Part shown: one piece after another, positions 51,998-60,406 of the stretch
How the letters are laid out: the number at the start of each line of letters is the position of its first letter
How positions within the stretch are numbered: position 1 is the first letter of the stretch
NCBI GenBank assembly: GCA_036260935.1
Contig: DATALQ010000037.1
Location: 31,792-95,791, forward strand
DNA from: JAEYOM01 sp036260935
GTDB taxonomy: Bacteria; Bacillota; Clostridia; Acetivibrionales; DTU013
DNA length: 64,000 bases
Direction: 5' to 3'
The notes under the pieces: model-generated
The model's database searches: none
What the model was told of the DNA's origin: nothing
What the model saw: only the letters and a program-made list of their open reading frames with translations
Made by a program: the position numbers and the translations under genes

Positions 51998-52930
51998 ATG
52001 AAGCTATTAATACGGGACCTCAGTCGATACGCCTATGACAAGCAGGACTTCACTGTTGAAATGGAGGAGTTGAAAGTGAAAGAACCGATTTTTGAGAGTA
52101 CGGACAAATACGTTACAAAGTTTGAGTACGAACTGGCCGGAAAGACCTTTGATTTAGTGATGGACAACGGTTATGAGTACGTTGTGAGCTTCCTCAGCGG
52201 CGAGATACTGATGTGGGCTGAAAGCGGCGAGCCATTTCACTGGGAAAAGTACCACTGCCTGAAGTCGGACGATACTACCTATTTTGTTAATATGGAAGTA
52301 TACGGTCAGCCTTTGCGTACTTGCCGGACAATGATTCTTGATCTGGAAAACAGCCTTGTTACCTTGCACACTGCAAAACAGGGCGGAATTCCGCTTCGCC
52401 CGAGAATGGTACAGACAGAAATTGTTTTCGGCACAATCAGGCAGCCGGGCTTACCCCTGCCGGTGAAGCGCCATGGTTACACCGCCGAGCTTGTAGGCAA
52501 AAAAGTGAACTGGACCTATTCATCCGGTTTTGTGAATACCCATATCTACGTCAGCGAGACATATTGCCGTGCCCGGGCTATTACCAGGCCGGAGCTCTCC
52601 GATACTCTCACGCCTGAACAGAAAACGAAAATAAAGGCGGATCTGGAGAAAGAGAAAATATGGATTTATGAAGAACCCATCAAGTGCGTTAAGATTAAGG
52701 GCGGCATGTATCTTTGCAGCTTTATCGAAGACAACATGAACAAGAGGGATAATTCCATCGGCGGCAATAACCTGCTGACCCTGAGCAATATGAAGGAAGG
52801 CTTCGACATAGGGCGCACATTCTGTCTGGACGTGAACCAGCAGCCGGAAAGCGGCATGTTCATTGCTTACGGCTCCTTTACGGACGAAGACACCGAGATT
52901 GAACATATGCCAAGCCCATACAGGGTTTAA
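51998..52930 (+). CDS. MoaF-like protein, stand-alone
   Basis: 310 residues, no signal peptide. It has two calycin-like halves: FEYELAGKTFDLVMDNGYEYVVSF..LMWAE near residue 40 (MoaF N-type) and PLPVKRHGYTAELVGKKVNWTYS near residue 155 (MoaF C-type). MoaF was named from a molybdenum operon of Klebsiella, but its role is unknown and no molybdenum-cofactor gene lies in this window. It is 24 bases before the carboxylesterase and surely co-transcribed. It is homologous to residues 250-523 of the fusion protein at 61779. ATG 51998 has only a weak ribosome site. An esterase-linked role is an inference. Confidence 0.75.
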   Translation: MKLLIRDLSRYAYDKQDFTVEMEELKVKEPIFESTDKYVTKFEYELAGKTFDLVMDNGYEYVVSFLSGEILMWAESGEPFHWEKYHCLKSDDTTYFVNMEVYGQPLRTCRTMILDLENSLVTLHTAKQGGIPLRPRMVQTEIVFGTIRQPGLPLPVKRHGYTAELVGKKVNWTYSSGFVNTHIYVSETYCRARAITRPELSDTLTPEQKTKIKADLEKEKIWIYEEPIKCVKIKGGMYLCSFIEDNMNKRDNSIGGNNLLTLSNMKEGFDIGRTFCLDVNQQPESGMFIAYGSFTDEDTEIEHMPSPYRV

Positions 52931-52954
52931 AATAATTTTAAAAGGAGAGTAATC

Positions 52955-54466
52955 ATGTTAAGAAGAGTAATGGTCGAAAACGGTCAGATAGAAGGCTTGC
53001 CGGCTGCCGATCCCCGTATTACATCCTTTAAAGGTATCCCTTTTGCGGCTCCTGCGGTAGGTAAAAACCGCTGGAGAGCCCCCCAGCCTGCCGAAAACTG
53101 GGATGGCATTTTTTACGCGTACAAATTCGGTCCTGTTTCCATGCAGCATAAACCCGGTGAGAACCCGGACAACCTTTATTCAAGAGAATGGAACGTGGAT
53201 CCGGATATAGATATGGATGAAGATTCACTGTGGCTGAACGTATGGACGCCTGCAAAAAGCGCGGATGAAAAACTGCCCGTGTTTGTTTGGTACTTCGGAG
53301 GCGGCCTTCAGGAGGGAAATCCGGCAGAAATGGAATTTGACGGCGAGCGTCTGGCAAGGCGCGGCATTGTTGTAGTAACCGTCAATTACAGGCTGAATGT
53401 ATTCGGCTTCCTTTGCCATCCGGAAATCACCGCGGAGAATCCTGAAGCTCCTGCGAACTTCGGTCACCTTGACCAGCAGTTTGGAACCCGTTGGGTAAAG
53501 AGAAACATCGCCGCGTTTGGCGGTGATCCTGAAAATATTACAATAGGCGGTCAGTCGGCCGGCGGCGGCAGTGTCATGGCGCAGGTCGCTTCTCCCCAGA
53601 ACGCCGGGTTGATGAAGAGGGCAATTGTTGACAGCGGTGTAATGAAAATGCCTTATCCGGGTGGGTTTTTCGGAGCCGATTTAACGCTGGCCCAGGCTGA
53701 ACAGGAGGGTGAGAAGTTCTTCAGGTATCTTGGGGTATCCTCATTGACGGAAGCCCGCAAGCTCGATGCTGCCTTCATCCGGGATAAAGCTATAGAATAC
53801 GGACATTTTTGGGGCACAGTGGTCGACGGCAGGTTCTGTACAGGTAATTCCAACGACTTGTATATCGAAAATAAAACCCAACAGATTCCAATTATGTTCG
53901 GACATACATCTACAGAGTTTCCAATGCAGCCTCAGGTAAAAACTGTGGAAGAATTCAAGGCTTTTGCAAATGAAACCTATGGCGGTGATGCGGAAGAGTT
54001 TCTGAAAATATGTGCATCCTCCACGGGAAGCATCTCCGAAATGCTTTATAAAGCCACTGTCAGCCATTTGGAGTTCACAATAAGGCTGTTCGCCAGATCA
54101 AAAGCCTTAACAGGCGAGAAAACTCCAATTTATTACTGGCTATTCGACCCTGAAATCCCCGGATGGGATAATCCCGGCACCTTCCACTCCTCGGATCTCT
54201 GGTTTTTCTGGGAAACGCTGGCGAAATGCTGGCGCCCGTTCACTGGAAAACATTATGATCTCGCGCGCCAGATGTGCAATTACTGGGCTAATTTTATTCG
54301 TTCCGGCAATCCGAACGGCAAGGACGCCGACGGTTCGGACATGCCCTTGTGGAAGCCGTTTACGGAAGAAGATCCAGGCAGGATGTGCTTCGGCGACAGG
54401 GCATATCTCAGCAGCAAGGGACCAAGTGACCTGATGATGTTCCTTCTAAAGGAATATTTTAAATAA
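52955..54466 (+). CDS. Type-B carboxylesterase
   Basis: 503 residues. The nucleophile Ser201 lies in GGQSAGGGS, the oxyanion loop in YFGGGLQEG, and SLWLNVWTP and VTVNYRLNVFGF are the family blocks. A catalytic His is expected near FHSSDLWF at about 405. No signal peptide. AAGGAG lies 7 bases before the ATG. Members hydrolyse carboxylic esters of sugars, phenolics and xenobiotics. Next to GH43, GH4 and GH95 genes, removal of acetyl or feruloyl groups from plant oligosaccharides is plausible but not shown. Confidence 0.93.
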   Translation: MLRRVMVENGQIEGLPAADPRITSFKGIPFAAPAVGKNRWRAPQPAENWDGIFYAYKFGPVSMQHKPGENPDNLYSREWNVDPDIDMDEDSLWLNVWTPAKSADEKLPVFVWYFGGGLQEGNPAEMEFDGERLARRGIVVVTVNYRLNVFGFLCHPEITAENPEAPANFGHLDQQFGTRWVKRNIAAFGGDPENITIGGQSAGGGSVMAQVASPQNAGLMKRAIVDSGVMKMPYPGGFFGADLTLAQAEQEGEKFFRYLGVSSLTEARKLDAAFIRDKAIEYGHFWGTVVDGRFCTGNSNDLYIENKTQQIPIMFGHTSTEFPMQPQVKTVEEFKAFANETYGGDAEEFLKICASSTGSISEMLYKATVSHLEFTIRLFARSKALTGEKTPIYYWLFDPEIPGWDNPGTFHSSDLWFFWETLAKCWRPFTGKHYDLARQMCNYWANFIRSGNPNGKDADGSDMPLWKPFTEEDPGRMCFGDRAYLSSKGPSDLMMFLLKEYFK

Positions 54467-54645
54467 TCAAAGCCGGGGGCGGGTAATCAGAAATTGCTTC
54501 ATAGGCCCGGAACCCGGGTAAGCCTTGACAATGACAGTGCGTAGGATATAATTAACTGGAACTGAACTTGTAAAATCTCTAATTACTTGAATTAATTATG
54601 TTAAGTTGATCACATATACAAAACCTAAATAAATTTGAAGGAGTG

Positions 54646-54672
54646 TATGATTTAGTTATTAACTATATCATA
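54646..54672. promoter_or_regulatory. 27-bp palindrome between the ribosome site and the MarR start
   Basis: Twelve of thirteen arm positions pair around a central base; the core is TAGTTA-T-TAACTA (54653-54665). It lies just upstream of the MarR start, where a MarR dimer often binds. In RNA it would form a hairpin. Confidence 0.7.
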
Positions 54673-54682
54673 TGAAGTAATT

Positions 54683-55108
54683 ATGCGTACGAGGTTACAC
54701 ACCGCATTGATAGAAGCATCCGGGATGCACAGCAGGAGGAGCCGGCAGGATTTCCAGAAGCTTGATTTGTCGTACGGACAGCCCAAAGTACTCGAATACC
54801 TATTAAAAAATGAGAACTGCCCCCAGAATGAGATAGCAGAACGATGTATGGTTGAACCTGCGACAATGACGGTATTGCTGCGCAATATGGTGAATAAAGG
54901 CCTGATACTTAAAAAATCCATACGTGTTTCGTGCGGCAAGCATGCATATGGCATTTCACTAACAGAACTTGGCCGTGAGAAGGCACTCGATTCGATTGAA
55001 ATTATCCTGGAGCTGGAGGAAGCCAGCTTCAAGGGTTTTTCCGAGGACGACAAGGACAAGCTTGTTGAACTGTTGGAGAAGGTAACTAAAAATTTGTCGG
55101 AAAAATGA
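54683..55108 (+). CDS. MarR family transcriptional regulator
   Basis: 141 residues. The winged helix is LSYGQPKVLEYLLKNENCPQNEIAERCMVEPATMTVLLRNMVNKGLI, with a wing through YGISLTELGREKA, and a C-terminal dimer helix. ATG 54683 has no good ribosome site next to it; GAAGGAG lies at 54637-54643, 39 bases away, with a palindrome between. Two other ATGs in the gap run into stops at once. It likely represses its own gene. It could also control the neighbouring exporter, but its palindrome differs from the ATTAG..CTAAT sites. Confidence 0.88.
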   Translation: MRTRLHTALIEASGMHSRRSRQDFQKLDLSYGQPKVLEYLLKNENCPQNEIAERCMVEPATMTVLLRNMVNKGLILKKSIRVSCGKHAYGISLTELGREKALDSIEIILELEEASFKGFSEDDKDKLVELLEKVTKNLSEK

Positions 55109-55150
55109 GGACTCAAATTCCTATTAATCTTGACTCCCTTTACCGAATTT

Positions 55151-55197
55151 AAATCCCGCCAAGCAGATGTAAAGCTGCTTGCCGGGATTTATTATTT
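55151..55197 (+). terminator. Terminator after the MarR gene
   Basis: AAATCCCG and CAAGCAG (55151-55166) pair with CTGCTTG and CGGGATTT (55175-55190) around a single C-C mismatch, followed by a T-rich run. Confidence 0.85.
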
Positions 55198-55268
55198 CTC
55201 AGGTTATCTGAGGCTTTCAATCTGAATTTCTTCATACCACCGTCGCCTTTTTTTATTTGAAATCATTA

Positions 55269-55298
55269 TTGACATACATGTGGTATAGGGTGTACTAT
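55269..55298 (+). promoter_or_regulatory. Promoter of the GntR/LacI regulator
   Basis: TTGACA (55269-55274), 18 bases, TACTAT (55293-55298). Confidence 0.65.
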
Positions 55299-55300
55299 GA

Positions 55301-55328
55301 ATTAGTAATCTAACTTAGAATACTAAAT
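55301..55328. promoter_or_regulatory. Split ATTAGTA...TACTAAAT site at the regulator's start
   Basis: ATTAGTA (55301-55307) and TACTAAAT (55321-55328) match the half-sites of the island's palindromes but are 13 bases apart. They lie at the predicted transcription start. Confidence 0.45.
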
Positions 55329-55356
55329 AAACATAATGTGTGTGATGGTAACTATT

Positions 55357-56448
55357 ATGGCTCAGATCGATCGGAAAAGCAAGACACCAATTTACAAGCA
55401 GATATATGAAGATATCAACCTGCGGATTCAGCAGGGCGAGTATGCGTTGGGAAGAATGCTTCCTTCAGAAAGCAAATTATGTTCCATCTATGGAGTAGAG
55501 CGCGATACTGTGCGCCGGGCCCTGGCAGTGATGGTAGATGACGGGAAGATCGCCAAAATGCCGGGATTGGGCGCAAGTGTGATCATGCCGTCGGAGAAAA
55601 ACGACTCCAAAAAGAAGAGCATTTTGTTTATTCTGCCGAAGGGCCGGCACAATACGGACCGGATCAGTGAGCCGTTCAATGCGAAGCTAATCGATACAAT
55701 GGAATATGAATGCTTCGAGAGGGGGTATGACCTGCTATACAAATCGTTCAGTAAAAACGATACGGCAGAAGACCTTATTCATACCTGCAATCCATGCGGT
55801 GTGTTTTTCACCAGTTATTTACCTCTTGAAACGTATAAAAAACTGCATTTGAAAGGTATCCCCGTAGTATTGGTGAATCAGAACCACCCGTTGTATCCTT
55901 CTGTCTGCCTCGATAACAAAGGCGGCGCAAAAATGGTAATGGAATACTTGTTTGAATTGGGGCATAAAGACATCGGATTCATCTGCGGGCCGGCGGACGA
56001 TCAGATTCAGTCGAGCCGTTTCAGCGGTTACCGGGAGTCGCTTGAAAACAATACGCTCTTATTGAATGCGGATTGGATCATGCAAGGCGACTGGTCTGTG
56101 GAGAGCGGGCGGGCAGCAATGCAGAAACTGCTCAAAAAAGGGAAGCTTCCCACGGCTCTTTTTGCTGCGAATGACGCCATGGCAATTGGCGCCATCATGG
56201 AAGCTCTGGATTCCGGAATTTCCATACCTGAGAACATCAGCATCGTAGGTTTTGATAATATAGACCAGTCTTCATTTGTCAAGCCATCCCTAACGACGGT
56301 GGCTGTCGATTATCATGCAATGTCAAGAGCGGCCTGTATGCTGATGTTTGACATGATCGACCATAGCAGCTGCGAATTGAATGTTAACATCTATGTACCG
56401 CTCAACCTGGTGGACAGGGAATCCACCAGCAGCGTTGAAGTAAAATAA
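55357..56448 (+). CDS. GntR/LacI chimeric regulator (AraR-like architecture)
   Basis: 363 residues. A GntR winged helix (residues about 5-72, PIYKQIYEDINLRIQQGEY, MLPSESKLCSIYGVERDTVRRALAVMVDDGKI) is joined to a LacI/GalR-type sugar-binding domain (about 85-360, with YLFELGHKDIGFICGP, TALFAANDAMAIGAI and VGFDNI). AraR of Bacillus has this design and releases DNA on binding arabinose. No ribosome site is visible near ATG 55336, 55345 or 55357; I take 55357 by homology. It precedes the sugar importer, and is the best candidate to bind ATTAGTATACTAAT. Confidence 0.85.
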   Translation: MAQIDRKSKTPIYKQIYEDINLRIQQGEYALGRMLPSESKLCSIYGVERDTVRRALAVMVDDGKIAKMPGLGASVIMPSEKNDSKKKSILFILPKGRHNTDRISEPFNAKLIDTMEYECFERGYDLLYKSFSKNDTAEDLIHTCNPCGVFFTSYLPLETYKKLHLKGIPVVLVNQNHPLYPSVCLDNKGGAKMVMEYLFELGHKDIGFICGPADDQIQSSRFSGYRESLENNTLLLNADWIMQGDWSVESGRAAMQKLLKKGKLPTALFAANDAMAIGAIMEALDSGISIPENISIVGFDNIDQSSFVKPSLTTVAVDYHAMSRAACMLMFDMIDHSSCELNVNIYVPLNLVDRESTSSVEVK

Positions 56449-56491
56449 TTTGGCTGTGACATAACAGGATCAAGAAGGGGGTTGGGGGTAG

Positions 56492-57439
56492 TTGGATGGA
56501 AAGAGCGTGGTAAGTGCAAGCGGCAAGGCTTCATTTCGTACCAGGGTCATTAAGGATTGGAAGAAGTATAAACCCATTTACATTTTGGCGTTGTTGGGAG
56601 TGGCATATTACATTATCTTTTGCTATCTGCCCATTGGCGGCATTTTGATGGCATTTGAAAATTACAAGCCCACGAGAGGCCTTTTTGGCAGTAAGTGGGT
56701 AGGGTTCAAATATTTCATTGATTTCTTTACAGGCGCGTATGCATGGAGAGTTATTCGAAATACGCTGTTGATTAACTTTTATGATTTGATTTTTGGGTTT
56801 CCGGCCCCTATCATCTTTGCTCTTTTGCTTAACGAGATAACAAGCAATGCGTTTAAGCGGACTGTTCAGACGATATCCTATTTACCGTTTTTTATATCTC
56901 AGGTTGTTATATGCGGAATATTACTTGACTTTTTGTCTCTGAACGGCTTGCTTAACCAGATTATTACTGTGTTTGGACTGCCCAAAACTGCTTTTATGAT
57001 ATTCCCGCAATACTTCAGATCGATTTTTGTAGGCTCGGGTATCTGGCAAGGCCTGGGCTACGGGGCGATAATCTATCTGGCCGCGCTTTCTTCGGTCGAT
57101 GTGCAGCTGTATGACGCTGCGGTAATAGACGGCTGCAACCGGTTCAAGCGCATGATCCACGTAACATTGCCATGTATCATGCCCACGATTGTGATCATGT
57201 TGATCCTTCGTATCGGCAGCATGATGAGCGTCGGTTTCGAGAAAATAATTCTGTTGTATAATCCATCCGTCTATGAAACAGCCGACGTGATTTCGAGTTT
57301 TGTCTACCGCTACGGCTTGCTGCAGGGAAATTTCAGTTACAGTACAGCGGTTGGTCTGTTCAATTCTGTAGTTAACTTTGCGTTGCTGGCCATCACTAAC
57401 AGCATCAGTAAACGTGTAAGCGACATTTCACTTTGGTGA
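56492..57439 (+). CDS. Sugar ABC importer permease, LplB type
   Basis: 315 residues with six membrane helices. The permease EAA loop is AAVIDGCNRFKRMIHVTLPCIMPTIV near residue 210. The N-terminal KYKPIYILALLGVAYYIIFCYLPIGGILMAFENY is the LplB/YtcP-type beginning. The start is TTG 56492 with GGGGG very close, or GTG 56507; this is unsettled. It follows the regulator gene and is 18 bases before the second permease. No ATPase gene is present; these importers use a shared MsmK-type ATPase. Confidence 0.9.
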   Translation: MDGKSVVSASGKASFRTRVIKDWKKYKPIYILALLGVAYYIIFCYLPIGGILMAFENYKPTRGLFGSKWVGFKYFIDFFTGAYAWRVIRNTLLINFYDLIFGFPAPIIFALLLNEITSNAFKRTVQTISYLPFFISQVVICGILLDFLSLNGLLNQIITVFGLPKTAFMIFPQYFRSIFVGSGIWQGLGYGAIIYLAALSSVDVQLYDAAVIDGCNRFKRMIHVTLPCIMPTIVIMLILRIGSMMSVGFEKIILLYNPSVYETADVISSFVYRYGLLQGNFSYSTAVGLFNSVVNFALLAITNSISKRVSDISLW

Positions 57440-57457
57440 CCGGAGGAGGTTTTGAAT

Positions 57458-58351
57458 ATGTGGAATTATGGCAAGAAGAGCGTCAGCAGTAAAGTGTTTG
57501 ATTTCTGCAATGTTATATTTCTGATCATTGTCAGCATTGTAACAATATATCCGTTTATTTTTGTCCTGTTCGCTTCTTTCAGCGATCCGGTAAGGCTGGT
57601 TGCCCATCGCGGGCTTCTGCTGCACCCGCTGGGATTTACGCTGAATGGATACCTGCTGGCGTTTAAGACCAACGATATTATGACCGGTTATGGCGTAACG
57701 GCCTTCCTTGTAATTGTCGGCACATTATGCAATCTGGTCATGACCATGATCTTTGCCTATGTTATTTCAAAACCGGGCATGTTGTGGAGCAGGTTTCTGA
57801 TTGTTATGGTTATCATAACAATGTACTTCAGCGGCGGTATGATACCGAGCTTTATTATTGTGAAATCACTTGGCCTGTATGACAGCCTCTGGTCTCTGAT
57901 TCTTCCAAACCTGATTAATACGTTTCTATTGATTATAATGCGCACCGCTATTATGGCAGTTCCGGCTGATCTTGAGGAAGCGGCCAGGTTGGACGGCGCA
58001 GGGGAGCTGTCGGTTTTGATGAAGGTCGTAATGCCGGCTACCGTACCGACGCTCGCAGCCATTGGCCTGTTCTATGCGATTGGTTATTGGAACAGTTGGT
58101 CCAATGCATTGATTTATATCAAAACTACTTCAAAATATCCCTTGCAGATGGTTCTTCGTATGATTCTTATACAGAATAACTCAAGCGGACAGATGGCTAA
58201 CTCCGGAGTTACCGATTCACAGGGCGAGGCGTTCAGAAGGCTGATGAAGTACTCGACCGTAATTATCTCAATCGTACCTATAATGTTGATCTACCCGTTC
58301 ATACAGAAGTATTTTACGAAAGGCATGATGATCGGGGCATTGAAGGGGTAA
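57458..58351 (+). CDS. Sugar ABC importer permease, LplC/YtcP type
   Basis: 297 residues with six membrane helices. The EAA loop is EEAARLDGAGELSVLMKVVMPATVPTLA near residue 170. A C-terminal QKYFTKGMMIGALKG ending is common to this group. GGAGGAGG lies 8 bases before ATG 57458. It forms the channel with the preceding permease and the lipoprotein encoded at 58636. Confidence 0.92.
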   Translation: MWNYGKKSVSSKVFDFCNVIFLIIVSIVTIYPFIFVLFASFSDPVRLVAHRGLLLHPLGFTLNGYLLAFKTNDIMTGYGVTAFLVIVGTLCNLVMTMIFAYVISKPGMLWSRFLIVMVIITMYFSGGMIPSFIIVKSLGLYDSLWSLILPNLINTFLLIIMRTAIMAVPADLEEAARLDGAGELSVLMKVVMPATVPTLAAIGLFYAIGYWNSWSNALIYIKTTSKYPLQMVLRMILIQNNSSGQMANSGVTDSQGEAFRRLMKYSTVIISIVPIMLIYPFIQKYFTKGMMIGALKG

Positions 58352-58459
58352 AAGGCGAACAGTACGAGATAAGTCTGCGCTGCTGTAGGATGTTTTCAAA
58401 TGCCGGGCAGATTATGTAAACCAGTTATCCAAAATTTGTTACTTAACTTACTATTGTTT

Positions 58460-58549
58460 AAGCTTCGGGAATAGATTCCTTTGCCGCTAAAGTTGCATTT
58501 GTCTGCAAAATCGAATGCAATCCGGCGGCAGCGGAATTGTTTCCTGCTT
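58460..58549 (+). other. 90-base imperfect hairpin before the binding-protein gene
   Basis: Stem segments AAGC/GCTT, GGGAA/TTTCC, ATTCC/GGAAT, GCCGC/GCGGC and TTGCATT/AATGCAA nest around a 14-base loop. It lies in the 284-base gap between permease and binding-protein genes. No T run follows. It may be an mRNA processing or stability site that raises binding-protein output. Confidence 0.65.
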
Positions 58550-58635
58550 AAAAATAAAGCTTGAAGCCTTGAAACTTAAAAGCTTCCGGGTATCGAGCGA
58601 AAAAAACAGTCGTTATATTAGGAGGAGGTAAAATT

Positions 58636-60309
58636 ATGAAAAACAGCCGTCTATTATCCTTGTTACTCGCGATCGTAGTTTTGGTCTCGTTAGTCGGATG
58701 CGGCACACCCCAATCGAACGTTACCTCGAACACAGCACAGGCAACGAGCGCTGCCCCTGCTCAGTCCACCGTGCAAGCCACAGGTGAACCGACAAAAATC
58801 ACGTATTACAGGCCGGGAATTTCGCAAAAATGTCTCACGAATTTTTCCGACGCATTGTGGGTTCAGGAACTTGAAAAGAGAATGAATGTAAAGATTGATT
58901 TTCAGGGCCCGAAGACTACAGACGATTATAACCAGGCCGCTGCCATCATGCTTAACAGCGGTACGCTGACCGACTTGTTCTACTATGATTTCAGCAAGTA
59001 TGACGGAGGTTTGGCCTCAGCAATTGAAGATGGCATAGCTGTAAATGTCAGCGAAAAATACAAGGATAAAATGCCTAACTGGTTTGCAATCCTTGACAAG
59101 AACCCTGAAATCCGTAAGGCAGTTACTTTGGATGACGGAACCTCTGCAATATTCAACCACGTTGATGAAAACATGGCCCGTTCTGCTTACTGGGGCCTCG
59201 GAATCCGTGCGGACTGGCTGAAGAAGCTCAACCTGCAGACGCCGACCACTATGGACGAATTGTACAACGTACTTGTCGCATTCCGTGACAAGGATCCCAA
59301 CGGTAACGGAAAGAAGGATGAAATCCCCTTCGGCGATTATTATCTCGCAGGTGCGAACTACATGTTTGCCATAATGGATATAACCGCATCGTATGGCTTG
59401 CTGTATAAGGAAGTTCAGCAGGATCCCGGAAATCCGGGCAAGGTTAACTACTGGATCAACGTCAACGACGGTAAGAACTTCCAGGAACTTGTTACCACAC
59501 TCAACAAATGGTATAAAGAAAAACTGCTTGATCCTGAGTTCTCAACCCAGGATGGTACCGCATTGGAATCGAAGGTTGCCAATAACCAAGTTGGTATTAC
59601 ACATGTATGGCCGTCAGGGTTCAACACCTGGAATGCCGCTGCAAGGAAAACAGCACCGGATGCCGATTTTGAAGGCCTGACACCAATGGTTGGCCCGGCA
59701 GGCAAAGCATATAGTGCTAACAGCGCTCTTGTACGCCATGCAGCCGGAAACCAGGGTACCGTTATCACTACACAGGCTGAAAAGGACGGCACAGTCGACG
59801 CCTGCCTCAAGCTGATTGACTACATGTACAGTGAAGAAGGCAGCGATCTTATTAACTGGGGCGTGAAGGACGATACCTATACAGTTGGAGCTGACGGTAA
59901 GAAAGCATGGACCGAAAAGCTTACCAAGGATCCTCAGTACGCTATAAACGACGTACAGTTCAAGTATGCTCTGCCGACATTCGGTGATTTCCCGAAGGTT
60001 ATGAGCTATGATTCGTGGGCTTCAATAGAGCTTAACAGCCCGGAAGCTGTACGTGCACATGATTTGTGGTATAAAGCCGACCAGGGGCTTCTGCTGCCTG
60101 CGTTGACGCTCAGTTCAAGCGAGTCCTCCGAATATGCAAAAATTATGAATGACGTTGATACTGCAATTTCAGAGAACTTTGTAAAATTCATCATTGGTAC
60201 CCGCCCGTTGTCTGAGGTTCCGCAGCTGGTTAAACAGTGCAAGGATCTCGGAATTGAAAAGGCAATGGCAATGTACCAGAGTGCGTACGACCGTTACAAC
60301 CAAAAGTAA
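58636..60309 (+). CDS. Lipoprotein sugar-binding protein, LplA type
   Basis: 557 residues. A lipoprotein signal peptide ends at the lipobox LVGC (cysteine at residue 22), followed by a Ser/Thr/Ala/Gln-rich linker. The mature part is an extracellular solute-binding protein family 1 type of the long Lpl/YtcQ class, with KDPNGNGKKDEIPFG, a calcium-binding-like loop. AGGAGG lies 7 bases before the ATG. It captures oligosaccharides for the two permeases. Its longer size suits complex or charged glycans such as rhamnogalacturonan fragments. Confidence 0.92.
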   Translation: MKNSRLLSLLLAIVVLVSLVGCGTPQSNVTSNTAQATSAAPAQSTVQATGEPTKITYYRPGISQKCLTNFSDALWVQELEKRMNVKIDFQGPKTTDDYNQAAAIMLNSGTLTDLFYYDFSKYDGGLASAIEDGIAVNVSEKYKDKMPNWFAILDKNPEIRKAVTLDDGTSAIFNHVDENMARSAYWGLGIRADWLKKLNLQTPTTMDELYNVLVAFRDKDPNGNGKKDEIPFGDYYLAGANYMFAIMDITASYGLLYKEVQQDPGNPGKVNYWINVNDGKNFQELVTTLNKWYKEKLLDPEFSTQDGTALESKVANNQVGITHVWPSGFNTWNAAARKTAPDADFEGLTPMVGPAGKAYSANSALVRHAAGNQGTVITTQAEKDGTVDACLKLIDYMYSEEGSDLINWGVKDDTYTVGADGKKAWTEKLTKDPQYAINDVQFKYALPTFGDFPKVMSYDSWASIELNSPEAVRAHDLWYKADQGLLLPALTLSSSESSEYAKIMNDVDTAISENFVKFIIGTRPLSEVPQLVKQCKDLGIEKAMAMYQSAYDRYNQK

Positions 60310-60320
60310 TATAAACTGAC

Positions 60321-60358
60321 GAGAAGGGCTTCTGGTATATGCCGGGAGCCCTTTTCTC
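60321..60358 (+). other. Strong stem-loop between binding-protein and GH4 genes
   Basis: A 15-base arm (60321-60335) pairs with 60342-60358, with one bulged T and several G-U pairs, around a 6-base loop. No T run follows. Such intercistronic hairpins commonly protect binding-protein mRNA. Confidence 0.7.
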
Positions 60359-60406
60359 AAAATAGCGCAAAAAGGCGCTGCACTAATGTATGTGGAGGTA
60401 AAACTC

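Noticed and set aside
51998..52930. Molybdenum cofactor biosynthesis gene
   Set aside because: Only the MoaF name suggests it; no moaA-E, moeA or mogA gene is near and the neighbours are esterases.
58548..58733. Small minus-strand open frame before the binding protein
   Set aside because: It overlaps the signal-peptide region antisense and has no ribosome site or coding pattern.
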